NCBI GenBank assembly: GCA_015501075.1
Contig: JADNYJ010000363.1
Coordinates: 1 to 32,481, forward strand
DNA: 32,481 bases
From: Gymnopilus junonius
Lineage: Eukaryota; Basidiomycota; Agaricomycetes; Agaricales; Galerinaceae
Direction of reading: 5' to 3'
This document shows, one piece after another, positions 1-10,395 of the stretch. The translations under genes were made by a program, and so were the position numbers. The notes below the pieces were generated by a model. The model had not been told where the DNA came from, ran no database searches, and saw nothing but the letters and a program-made list of their open reading frames with translations. How positions within the stretch are numbered: position 1 is the stretch's first letter; the number at the start of each line of letters is the position of its first letter.

Positions 1-218
1 GTTTCAACAGTGCTGGTGTAACTGGTGGCTTCCATAGTGCGAGTACAACTGGTGGCTTCCATAGTGCTAGTACAACTGGTGGCTTCCATAGTGCTGGTGT
101 AACGGGTGGATTCAATAGCCCTGGGGTGGGTGGATTCAATAGTCCGGGTGTTGGTAGCTTCAATAGTCCTGGTGTGGGAGGGAGATTTGAGCCTCCTTAT
201 AGTGCAAAGAAACTGTGA
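1..218 (+). CDS. 3' end of an unidentified gene with a Gly/Phe/Ser repeat tail
   Basis: The frame opened at base 3 is uninterrupted to the TGA at 216-218 and encodes 71 residues, so the gene begins upstream of the window. The sequence consists of near-identical units reading GGFHSA(G/S)(V/T)T, grading into GGFNSPGV, and ends in the tail GGRFEPPYSAKKL. Regular repetition with synonymous third-base changes supports real coding. The segment is low complexity and rich in Gly, Ser and Phe, so it is probably disordered. I do not recognise the protein and assign no function. No splice donor interrupts this last exon. Confidence 0.7.
   Translation, partial: FNSAGVTGGFHSASTTGGFHSASTTGGFHSAGVTGGFNSPGVGGFNSPGVGSFNSPGVGGRFEPPYSAKKL
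12..170 (+). repeat. In-frame tandem repeat, 27 nt then 24 nt units
   Basis: Four units of nine codons (Thr-Gly-Gly-Phe-His/Asn-Ser followed by three variable residues) are followed by units of eight codons that have lost the Thr. All unit lengths are multiples of three, so the frame is kept. The first units are nearly identical at DNA level, which suggests recent expansion. Confidence 0.8.
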
Positions 219-487
219 TTCCCTTATGTTGTTTGTAATGAATACGTACTTATACTCTACATGAGATGATTTGGACTAAGGAGGGAACGCGCTGTGACAA
301 TTTGTGACGCCATTTCCATCCTTCTCTTTTCCACTACTAAGTACTGGCAGTGTTGCTGTTCAAAAGGAGACATTTGCTTTATTCTGATCCTCCGTACTAG
401 CACTGCAAGTCAAACGCCCTCTATACGGATTTCATGGATGACCTCGTATCCCTGAAGTCCTGTCTTGGTCCTCAGGCTGTCCAAAAT
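219..487. other. Intergenic / 3' flank
   Basis: This follows the stop of the repeat-tail gene and precedes the recognisable NACHT remnant. I see no open frame with a family signature. The P-loop that should precede the NACHT Walker B segment was looked for here in all three plus frames and is not recognisable. Confidence 0.5.
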
Positions 488-1606
488 TAAATTCCTGCCA
501 CTCGACCATTCATTCTAAACGCTTTCAAAAATAATCCATTAATATTGTCGAAATCATTGTGGCATCAAGCTGAAGCTTTGATAATTTCTCCAATCCGCCT
601 TGCTTGTGCCAGACCGACTTTTGATCCTCAAAAGTGCCCCCAAATACTCGTTATAGATGGTCTTGACGAGTGTCAAGGTTCTCATAAACAGGTTGAAATA
701 CTTCAAATGTTATGTCGCGTGTTGAATAGTCTTCCCATTTCATTCGCTGCGTTTGTGGCAAGCCGTCCCGAATACCACTTTCGCACCGAATTTGAATCTG
801 GAGATCTTAGCAGGTCTTCTTGGATCAGTCTCGATGCCTTCAAATCGGATGTGGAGATTAAAAGATACTTCCTTGACAGCTTTGCTGCCATCCGCAAGTC
901 TCATTCTATGAGGACATATCTGCCTACTCCATGGCCAACCTCTGCTGTTATCGATCTTCTGGTTGAAAATGCCTCAGGACATTACATTTATGCATCGACG
1001 GTCCTCAAGTTTGTCCAATTTCCGGGAGATATGCCAGCGAAATGACTGAAAGACCTCACCGATGGAAATATAGGAAAATCGAAGCCCTTGGAGCAGTTGG
1101 ACAATTTGTACAATGTCATCTTCCGGGCAGTAGATGAAGAGGTTTTGCCCATTACCAAAATGTTCCGGGTGTCTTTTGATAAACTTGACACCAAGGCCCA
1201 TTTAATGTTCAGACGAGTAAGCGATCTTGAAGATTCCTTGGTTTGAACCATGGAGATGTGCAACGTTCAGTGTTTGGTTTAGAATCTCTGGTGCATATCG
1301 GAACGGTCGACTATAATGCCATTGAAGTTCACCATGCCTCACTGTCAGATTATTTCTTGATAATCACGATCTGGGCTATTCTGGGTTGAGACGGGTATCA
1401 TTTATGCACTCGTCGTGGAACGTTGTCTCTATTTCATGTCCAAGGATACCGAGTATCCCTGGTTAAGGGAATCAGGCATTTTCAAATTCTTAGACTATGA
1501 TACTGCACTCAATTCATCACAAGCCATCAACACGCATTACAGAACGCTCTTTCCAGGGCCACGCCAACCCGTGAGCTGCGGCAAGCTATTGAGACTTGCG
1601 ACATGA
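488..1606 (+). pseudogene. Decayed NACHT-domain NTPase
   Basis: Translated pieces follow the order of fungal NACHT proteins. Around 500-1042 there is a Walker B segment (ILVIDGLDEC, about 631-660), then the sensor-like FVASRPEYHFR and the ENASGHYIYASTVLKFV region. Next comes PLEQLDNLYNVIF (about 1086-1124), then GDVQRSVFGLESLVHIGTV and HHASLSDYF (about 1252-1363), then RSGLFWVETG (about 1368-1397), running to a TGA at 1604-1606. Coding is broken by TAA at 488, TGA at 1043 where Arg (CGA) is plausible, and two frame changes near 1215-1230 and 1360-1370. There is no start codon and no P-loop. Intact members act as signal-transducing NTPases in fungal self/non-self recognition, but this copy cannot make such a protein. 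Degeneration is certain; the exact limits are not. Confidence 0.8.
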
Positions 1607-3356
1607 ATGTGGATGTCAGTTCTTATGGGAAGAAAAGGTTTGCGGAACCTGATGCCCATCCAGCGATCATTGGACGGCGAGTTGATATCTGTGAGGCCGA
1701 CGGTCCCTTGTAATCTTCTCCATTTCATGCTGAGGTTGTTACGAAGCAATTCCCTAACGCGAGGACGCTACTTGGTCGAAATTTGAGGTTATTCGAACAA
1801 ATCGTGGAAGCACGGATGCAAACATATTTGGGATCCCACATAGGTTTTCAATGTTATCTCGTCATCAACATTTATCGGGTGCACCGTTTTAATTTCGAAT
1901 CAAGCACTGTGGAATCTGACGATCGAGGACTTCCGCGATGATGGAGAGAAAGGTTTTGGTTTCGACAGAAAACGACGTGTCCTTCTGGCATGATGCCGTT
2001 CATTCGGAGATGCCTTTCTGACCCAAGCCAAGGGCAGCACTTCGTTAGCGCTGACCGCTGTGCAGAAATTACCCTGCATTCTTCGAAAAGTGGAGAATAC
2101 AAGCTGAGCGGTGCGTTTTTTTTAACATAACTTATATATTTTTAACATGAGTATAGGCGTTCAAGCATGTTATTTTCATCTCTTATAGAAGATTATGATA
2201 TACAGATGTCAGACGCTACAATGTGGAAGTGTCGAACATCCTTTCATATCTCCTATCGAGGACGTCCTTTCGACAAACCTTTTAAGAGCCGTCATAAACA
2301 TGGAATCGAGTTTCGATAGGTTTGAGCACACCGAGGAGTTTTATCTTTCCGGGATGCTTATATCGCGGTAATCATCATGTTTCACCATTCCCTGACTCCT
2401 CTAACCATTAATCCAGAGGTCTGACGACAAGTAAATCCTCTATACGCCAATGCATCCTCTCCATAGGCAATATTTGTTCTTTCAAATGTCTACAAATACA
2501 CGTGCTATAGTCAATACTCAGTACTCATTCCCAACGCCTATGCAGCCAATAGGATTAGTTACAAAGGCAGAAAGGAAGGACATTGTACTGTATCTACTTG
2601 CAAGGATGAGATATAATGAGCGCGAGAGAAAAACTACACTACAATATGTAACTACTGAATACTAACTACTAACTACTAATGCTACGTAAAAAAAGGAGAG
2701 AAATTGAGATTGAGATGCGTATTCGAGAGGGCCATGGTTTTCGTTACAGATGTTCGTGGATGCTGAACGTTGAACGCTGAAGAAGTACGAGCTACAAAGC
2801 GATGCGGAGGGGGAATATTTTGCGGCAGCTACTGACCGCTGGGGATACGGGATGTTGATGTTGGTCATGGAGAAAGAGCTAGGAGACTAGATGGCATCGA
2901 TGCAGAGGAAGAAAAAAAGAAACTAAAGAGCCAAAGAAGAACGACGAAGCCCATTCGTTAGAGAGGAAGACGGGTGATGAGAGTACTGTGGCTAGGTGGG
3001 TGGCACAAGAGTCAGAGTAGAGGGGACAAGGTGGTCGACGGAGACAGGTAGATGAGGTTGGATAGGATAGATAGGTAATTGTATGGGCGACGTAGTACTC
3101 GAACTCGAGAAAAAAAAAGGAGAGAATAACTACACTACTGAAAAAAGGATCAAATGCAAGAGACGAACGCGAGCGAGAGGGTAATAAAGCACACAAAAAA
3201 TTTCAAATAACAGACTAAAAGAAAGACGATTGTTGAGAGAGAGAGAGCTAGTATTGGCTTGATTGATCTTGGCAAGGTGACATAGAAAGAAAGGAGAAGC
3301 CGAAGAAGGGAACGGATCGAAGGGTCGCAATTAATATCAGTGTTCAAGGTAATCCT
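1607..3356. other. Gene-free stretch, distal part purine-rich
   Basis: From 1607 to about 2450 only short open frames without family motifs are seen; they may be further debris of the NACHT gene. From about 2690 to 3345 the plus strand is strongly purine-rich (GA/AA tracts). Minus-strand open frames there are low-complexity Ser/Phe/Leu strings and look spurious. The part next to 3357 is the likely 3' UTR of the minus-strand transportin gene. Confidence 0.5.
2649..2679. repeat. Short imperfect 7-nt tandem repeat
   Basis: The unit TAACTAC is repeated imperfectly, with one divergent copy (TGAATAC). This is a minor microsatellite with no attached gene. Confidence 0.6.
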
Positions 3357-6300
3357 TTAGACACCATAGCGAGCCGCCAAACGTTCTTGAATTATAGGAG
3401 GGAAAGTCGCAACCTGCGCTGCCCATCCAGCCTCATCGTGCTGCTTGAATCCGGTAAGCAGGGTCTGGAACATCTGATTGAGCTCTCCCGAGGGTTGATT
3501 CCAGCGGATAATCGAGTTGCAGAACCAAAGCAAACTCTGTTGATTGAAAAATAGTTTATGTAAGCAAACGGTCACCCGTCACGCCCTTCAAGAAGGGAAA
3601 AACTAAGACGACGAACCTTTGCAATTCCAGCAGGGTTGGTCTGCACAAGTGTGCATAAGCCGCGGAAAGCCGAGTCCTTCTCCTCGTTGTCGCGGATCTC
3701 ATATAGAGCCTGGCACCATGCCTGGGAGAATTCAGGTAGATGGGGAGCAACCAGGGTAGGATGCATCAGCCCGATTCTACCTATCGACACGGCCGCATTC
3801 TCATGCAGACTCCTTGGAGCCTTGGGGTGTAAAAGGATAGGAATGAGACGGGAGATGAGCGGGTTGACCCATTGTTGAAATTCAAGATCGTCTTAAAGTG
3901 AACAAAAATATAAGCAAATGGGAACTTGATATACAAAGGAAAAGAAAGGGACATACCTCGTCCGTAACGCAAAGCAACCTCTCCAACACTCCACGCCGCA
4001 TTGTTCGATGCGCTCACAAACTCAAACTTGGCTCCGGGTCAAGCTGCAAAATCAGCTCCTGCATAATACCCGGCATAGCAGGCCTCAACAACGCAAAGCA
4101 GCTCATCGCCAGATCACCCACAAGGGCGTAGGCCGATTGCCTTACTGGCGCCTGGGGGTGCTTGAGGCACACAGTGAGCAGCGAGAGGAGGTTGGGCTGG
4201 CTGTTGGCGATCAGCGGCTCCAAAGCCATTCCTAGACCCTGGATGAGTCCGGAGAGCAAGTCGAGAGCGACGACGAGGAAGGATTTGTCTGGTTCGTCCA
4301 GTTCAGGGTTTTGTTGGTATTGCTGGTACTGCAGAAGAGAGGAGTGGATGATGTTGTTGCACCGTTCAAATACAGGTCCAGCGTAAGGAGGAACGCAGGG
4401 CCCATAGCAATTGTCACTGAAGCCAGACACTAAGAAGCATGGGTCAAAATCCCATAATGAACACTTCGAAAAGAAACATACCTCAAGTAGCGGGATCAGA
4501 TCATCATCATCGTCCTTCAGCTTCGCCCACCTACCCGTCAATGGTGGCATGAGAATATCCACATAAAGTGAATTCTGCAACGACCGACCAACAGCGTCCG
4601 CCAAAGTACCGACTGCATCATAAAGGATGAGCATATTTTTATGTTGGTACTTTTCAAACGCGACGACCAGGTTCCTGAGCACAGGCTCAAGGTAAGGTGC
4701 GAGCTCGTCACCGGCATCTTCTTCGAGAGTGGCAAAAGCACTGCAACCAGCTTCTTGGACGCGTTTATTGTTGTCCAAGACCATCCGTAGGAGCTGATAA
4801 TTTCAGAAAGGTCGATCAACACCATAATCCCATAAGTCGCTGCAAAATAATAAAACTTACACCCTCCATCGTTGGAATGAAATACTGATTCTTGTGTTCC
4901 TCTGACCTCGGTTGTGTACACCAACTGGCATACCGTCCAAGAGTCCAGCATGTGATTGATCGTACGAGCGGCTAGAGAAGATAAGAAGCGGCAATACGTC
5001 AGATGAGGATGTCAGGGACTGTCAGAATAAAGCCGCCTACCTTGGAATCATTCAAAGTATTAATCAAATAAGGGACTAGAGTCGGCAAGTGCGGCTCGAT
5101 GGCTTCGATGCAACCTAAAGGAAGAAGGGAACGAACGAAGAAAAGTCAATCATAAGAATACTCGGACATACAGCGGAAATGACTAAGAGAGCACGTACCT
5201 TCGGCCATAGCGCCAAGAGCGAGAATTCCACTCTCCCTTTGCAGCCAATCATTGCTCCCAAAGGTTCTCCTTCAAAGGGCCCACAAAAGGACCTTCAACA
5301 AATCGCCAGAAAATCTCACAGCGAGCACATCAAGTGCAGCGGCAGCACATTTTCTCAGATTCCACTCTGTAGTCATCTCATCGGCGAAATCATCGTCGTC
5401 GAATTCGTCATAATCTTCTTCGTCGGAATCAAGAAGTTCTTGACCGTAAGCACCGATACGTGGCTTGGACGGTTCCGAAGTTTCAGCGCCGTTGGCGTCG
5501 CGTTCAAATCCATGAGATTTGCCACCGTAGTGGCGGGGTTTTGATGTCAGTTTCCTTGTCAGGAACAGCAGCATTGTCTTCCTCTGCATCACCGTCTAGC
5601 CATAAAAGATTCATCCTCTCCGTAAACCATGCAGTCTAACAATGTAGGTGCAACTTGGTCCAGTAAAGGATGCAAATACGGTGCGAGTTCTTGGTCCTCG
5701 GCAAATGTGAGCCAGAATTCGCAAGCTTCCAAAGCGACGTTCTCGTTCTTGTCTTTTGTCGAGTAAAGCATTACTGGGCCACATTTGACATTTCTGGCAT
5801 AAGCTTCTCCAGGCCGTGCGGCGAGGAGAAGTACAAGGGCTTGACAGACATGGCGGCGGACAGATGGCTCATCGTCTGACGCACGTTTAAAACAAGCAGG
5901 CCGATGAATGCATCGATGTGCACGAAAGAGGGACTGGCAATTAATGGGGGACGAAATACGAAAGACATGCTACTGCATGGGATCGCATTTTGGCCGAGGG
6001 ATGTTTCAGAGAGAGTGAGGAACTTGGGATCATAAAATCTAGAGGCTCGTTCCATTGATATCGACATCCATTTTGCGGCGGGTAATCTTCGCAAGCCTTT
6101 TCCAGGGCGTTAAAACGCAGCCTAAAGGACAATGGGCCAATCAGTATCAAGTGGCATCAATAAGAACAATGACAGATATCTCGCGTCTATATGGCCCACA
6201 AAAGCGCGAAAAAGCAAGAAAGAAATGAGACGAACCTCTTGCAAGTCAAAATCGGGGGAATCAAGAGCAAGGGACCAGGTGCTGTAGGCACTCTGGCCAA

Positions 6301-6740
6301 TTTCTTGGCTCGAGAACACCCGAGAAAAAGCGACAATATTCTGACTTGCAGCGTTACGAATCATGATCGAAGTGTCATTGAAAGCTGTAAGCACGGCTGA
6401 TTTGACAAACTCTGCGACGTCTACAGGGGCAGAGAGGATGAGGCGAGCATTGTTTGAGGCAGATAGCCCGCAATGGTTGTATACGGGTCCTCCTCCTGTG
6501 TCATGGCACTCAAGATGTACGCGAGATACGCAACATACTCCGGTGCGCGTGTGAAATGGTTGAGTTTCTCGGGCACGACGAGGCACAGATGCTGATGAGC
6601 ACAGGACAATCAGAGGACGAAATAACGGGGGCTCACCTCTGTGATATTTCGCTGTAACAGTGGCGCTGGGTTGTGGTTGATTCGTGGATAGTTGGAGAAT
6701 TTCCTGCAGACCCGCAGGCTGGGGAGTCCAGGGCGCCAAT
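3357..6740 (-). CDS. KAP104: Transportin / karyopherin beta-2, frame-disrupted
   Basis: This nuclear import receptor of the HEAT-repeat importin-beta family carries PY-NLS cargoes, typically hnRNP proteins, through nuclear pores in exchange for RanGTP. Diagnostic segments run in order along the minus strand. They are KMRSHAVACLSYFVP (about 5955-5995), DENVALEACEFWLTFAE-like KNENVALEACEFWLTFAE (about 5705-5758), the acidic H8 loop LLDSDEEDYDEFDDDDF (about 5400-5450), EWNLRKCAAAALDVLA, DNNKRVQEAGCSAFATLEE, KYQHKNMLILYDAVGTLADAVG, IRDNEEKDSAFRGLCTLVQ and the C-terminal ERLAARYGV before TAA. Short introns separate the exons, for example at 4432-4480 and 3899-3955. At least fifteen one-base gains or losses, nearly all in short homopolymers, break the frame; most lie between 5250 and 6740, others near 4388 and 4030. 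The expected ATG reads ATTG at 6737-6740. The identification is firm; whether the gene is functional is open. Confidence 0.9.
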
Positions 6741-7191
6741 TTTGTCAGAAAATACGCGGGTTGTAGGAGAGAGGATGGGTTCCAGATTTTGCACCCTCAA
6801 TAATCTTTCGCCCTCTTGTTGTCCCCTGTTGTCCATCAACCACAACAGTCACAATCAGTCACACTTCTCCTAGTGGCTCGAGGCCTGTTTCCCTCATGCA
6901 TTCCTCCAAGGAAGATGATTCATGATTCTGACTTTTGATCATATTGATCATCATGTTCTCTCCAACTTCTCTTGCCTTCTAAGCTCCAGCTTTCTGAAAA
7001 GAAGACCGGGGGCATCATCAGCAGAATCAAACTGCTCCCTAATACCTCTAAGTATGTAGCAATCATTCCACAGTCGTACAACGGAGGGGAAATCATGTAC
7101 TCTATGTAAGCTTACCCATGCACAGCACGAGGTATTACGCCACGCCTGACAAACGCGGAAAGAAACTCCTCCAAAGGCCGCTTCTATAACT
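6741..7191. promoter_or_regulatory. Presumed transportin upstream region
   Basis: This is the 450 bp between the stop of the FSH gene and the start of transportin, both on the minus strand. It should hold the FSH terminator and the transportin promoter. A repeated TGATCAT motif is visible around 6935-6955. No TATA box was recognised and no coding exon was found. Confidence 0.4.
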
Positions 7192-8500
7192 TCATCTGCA
7201 CCGCATTTTTATAATCAGCCCCTCCAATAGCAGGCGTTGATGTCCCGAAGGCGGCTCCGACTGCGATACCGAAGCAGCACTAGGTGAAGGAAGCGGCGCA
7301 CTCGGATCTTTCATCCAATTCACCAAAAACTTGCGCCAAGTGCCTTTTGATGGCACAAAGTGTCCTAACGCCACAAATGACATATAAGTCGCTGCTTGGT
7401 CACAAAAAGAGGAACTGATCACAACGCACCACCCTCGTGTTCTTCCACCCTCGCATTCGCCGAGACAGCAATTAACTGCCTTGCTCGTTCTTCTATGACA
7501 ACGACATCTGTCTTGCCAAGGACGTGCAATGTCGGAGTAGAATAACTCGGTGTAAATAGAGCATCGCAAGATGGGTCCTTGAGCTTGAATCCAGAAACAG
7601 CGACACAGAATTGGCTAGCAAATGTCCATCATTCAATTTGGTATTAAAAGCAAGGTTGTGGAATCGCTCACAAAGGAGGGTGGGGTGATTTGCCATCCAC
7701 TAGGAAATCAGGGTATAAATGGGGTCGTTCAAGCTATTAATGTAAGAAAAGTTAGCATCGAAATGCATTTGAAATGGAAATAGACCCACAAGTGCTGCGA
7801 GAACTGCCGCAAGGCCAGCGCCTTGGCTACGATTGCATAATGTCAGAAAATCGCATACCCAACACCCTAACAGGCCGTACCTGAACCCAAAGACTCCCTA
7901 AAAGCGTATCGTCAACAAACGGCGCAACACAAAAGAACGAAAACACTTACATCAAACTTTTGCTCCTTCAGTACATCCCTGAGAAACAAGATACTCTCTT
8001 TCAACCCGCTTGTGTTCGCCCTATCTTTATCCTTCTGCGTCTTCCACCACCCCCTCAGCGCAGTTTCCGGGTTTGACTGAGTGTCCACGATCCCAGAACC
8101 CGAGGCCTCTGAGTCTAGTGACTGGGGGGAGGTGAAGAGGTCGGTTGGGAGGAGTATAAGCGGTGCGTTGACGAATACTAATGATTTTGGGAGGTAGGAA
8201 TATTGTGTTAGTTCGTGGGTTGACGTAAGAGAACTAGAGGGTATACACACCATAGTCGATATCCTTCGACTCTTTACGAAGCGCGGCTAGCTGGGAGAAA
8301 GATAGACAATTACAACAGCTTAGATTCTACATCTTTCAAAGCTTTAACTGTAGTTCGAAAGCGTACTCGCTTGCTGAAGATAGCAGCATTTTGAGAATAC
8401 CTGCAGACAATCAGTGTAGATCATCAGCGCGCTGATCCTCAATACATTTCACAGTAGTTACTTACCCATGTAATACAAGGACTCTCTTGATAGCTGACAT
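7192..8500 (-). CDS. FSH-family serine hydrolase (OVCA2-like)
   Basis: This is a small alpha/beta hydrolase of the fungal FSH / human OVCA2 family, probably an esterase of unknown substrate. Nine exons (8500-8466, 8400-8367, 8290-8251, 8177-7951, 7897-7881, 7826-7790, 7733-7672, 7614-7430, 7364-7192) join without frame error into 269 residues. The N-terminus has the strand and turn VLVLHGYSQNAAIFSKR. The nucleophile elbow is GFSQGAG with Ser118, the acid is Asp187 in GKTDVVV, and His214 lies in EGGHFVP, giving a complete Ser-Asp-His triad. HLYPDFLVDGK and VAVSGFKL are also typical. No signal peptide is seen, so it is likely cytosolic. Length matches the family. It shares strand with its neighbours but is independently spaced. 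Confidence 0.92.
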
Positions 8501-9115
8501 GACTGTGATCTATTGAGTTTGAATAGTAACAAATTCCTGTAGATTAATGTTTTAAAGATCAAGAAGTGCTCCTTCAGCGACTGTAAATATTACATACGTT
8601 CAAATTATGGTGTTGGTTTACGGCGAAGGTTTCTACGTAGGGCTTTCCGCAAACCTCAAGTTCTAGAAAAGTATGGGGAGAAATAAGGGAACGATATCAC
8701 CGGATCGACGGCAGTGCCGTAGTTCACAATCCGGGACAGAGTTCGGAACCACTTTCAAGAAAGGGCATTCGGATGTGTACACATCCCGGCACGGCAATTC
8801 AATTAACCGGTATCGAGTCATGAACTGTCATGAACGCCACGCACATCCCATCGCGTCTACGGTCTGATGCACTAATTAGGGAACGCGTCTACAGACACGC
8901 AGACAGGAAATCATTATCTCGCACGACTATATATCGGACAGAGGAAGTATAATAAGTGTATATGATAGGAAAATGTCTTGCAGTGTCTCCAAAAAGTCCT
9001 AAGGTACATATGCAATTGTTCCTTGGATCCGAACCATTAAAATGCAGATCCACCTCAAGCCCAAACCAAGCCTAAAGATCTAACCCAGAGAATACATAGG
9101 AACCTACAAAGCAAT
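8501..9115. promoter_or_regulatory. FSH upstream region and carrier 3' flank
   Basis: This 615 bp gap has no supported exon on either strand. The part near 8501 should contain the FSH promoter and the part near 9115 the 3' UTR of the carrier gene. I recognise no specific site. Confidence 0.4.
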
Positions 9116-10395
9116 CTACTCCGAGTACCCATCGTCCTCATTCACCCTGGGCTTGATCGTCTCAATAACACGGCTCACCCGCTCGTACACGGCAAACACA
9201 ATAGCCTGCCCCGGAGCAACACGGAGCACGCGAGGTGTGATGCCCTTGTAGAACGACTTGACACCTTCCTGCCTCCACATATCGGCAGCTATCGCATAGA
9301 TGCGCTGGAACGCTGATTGGCCAGGTACCGCAGAAGCTTTTTGTAGACCTGTCATTCATTGTCGAGAGCCAAGGGGGAGGCGGGTCCAGAACGCATCAGC
9401 TGAGGCGATGGAGAAATTGAATTGAAGACTTACGGGTCTTAATGGTATCAATTGGAGCGTTCGAGAAAGGACCCATGGCGCCTGAGATGAGACCGATGAT
9501 CATATGTTGGTATGAGGGGAGCTCTTTTAAGTCAGGTTGCACTTTATGCGCAAACTTTTTGATCTCCTGGTACGCAGTGAAGTTGGCACCTAATATATCG
9601 CAATTTTAACAAAACGCAAAGTGAAAAGATTCACCACTGAAACGTACCCTGGTTGGTTGCCTGCCTCAATGCAGTAAGGGAAACTCCGCGATAAAGGGTC
9701 GCAACACCCTCCTCCCGAATGATGGTATACACAGCATGACCAGCATTGCGGTATCGAGGGGCCTCCAGAGGGTCCGCCAGGGAATGTTGCTGGGCCTGTA
9801 ACCGAATCTTCACCACCTCCATAGGTGTCACGACAGCGACGGCTTCCGTAACACCAGCGCCCAGACCAGCTAAAACGGCAGATAGATGTCGTTATATCGT
9901 TGTCACAAACAACATACGACTGACGAGGACGCACCGATGAATATGTTTCGGGTGCTGGTCTTCCCTGTCGTCTTGTCTGCGAGCAGATCTTTGTACGCCT
10001 CGAAACTGGCGAATCGGATGGCCATTTTGGGTACGATTCCTGACAAGACAGCTCCAAGACCCTTGTACAACGCTAGTGGTGTCTCCCGCTTAACGATGAA
10101 CGCTCCGGTAGCGAGGAAGCCTCTGGCTTTTGTCTACACGAGCAAGTTAGCCTTACAAGGACGACACAGGATTGACGAGACAATATTCACCCCTGGAGCA
10201 CGCCCGGACTTGGAGAGTTGCATTCGGACCTTGATGGTATCGAGCGGCTGACATACCAGCTGCAAAGGATAGCGTCAACACCAATGAAGACGCGATGTAC
10301 GCAATGAGGCTTACCGCTTCACATCCTCCTGCAATACCTCCTGCAATGATGTGTGTAGCAAAACCAACAGGTTTCTTGTTACCGTTTCGAGACAT
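9116..10395 (-). CDS. SFC1: Mitochondrial succinate/fumarate carrier
   Basis: This inner-membrane antiporter of the SLC25 family exchanges cytosolic succinate for mitochondrial fumarate and links the glyoxylate cycle or acetate growth to the TCA cycle. Six exons (10395-10315, 10259-10191, 10133-9935, 9869-9648, 9589-9434, 9348-9116) join in frame into 319 residues. The three carrier repeats each show the signature PxD/ExxK: QPLDTIKVRMQL, TPMEVVKIRLQAQ and APIDTIKTRLQK. The segments TLYRGVSLTALRQATNQGANFT and FYKGITPRVLRVAPGQA match the Sfc1/Acr1 subgroup rather than the citrate or dicarboxylate carriers. The start follows the first in-frame ATG, giving MSRNGNKKPVGFATHIIAGG. There is no cleavable presequence, as expected. 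No frame disruption is seen. Confidence 0.93.

Noticed and set aside
2879..3347. Minus-strand Ser/Phe/Leu-rich frames that look like membrane proteins
   Set aside because: They result from the purine-rich plus strand. There is no consistent frame, start context or family motif.
9590..10057. 155-codon minus-strand open frame
   Set aside because: It is an out-of-frame reading across exon 3, exon 4 and the introns of the succinate/fumarate carrier.
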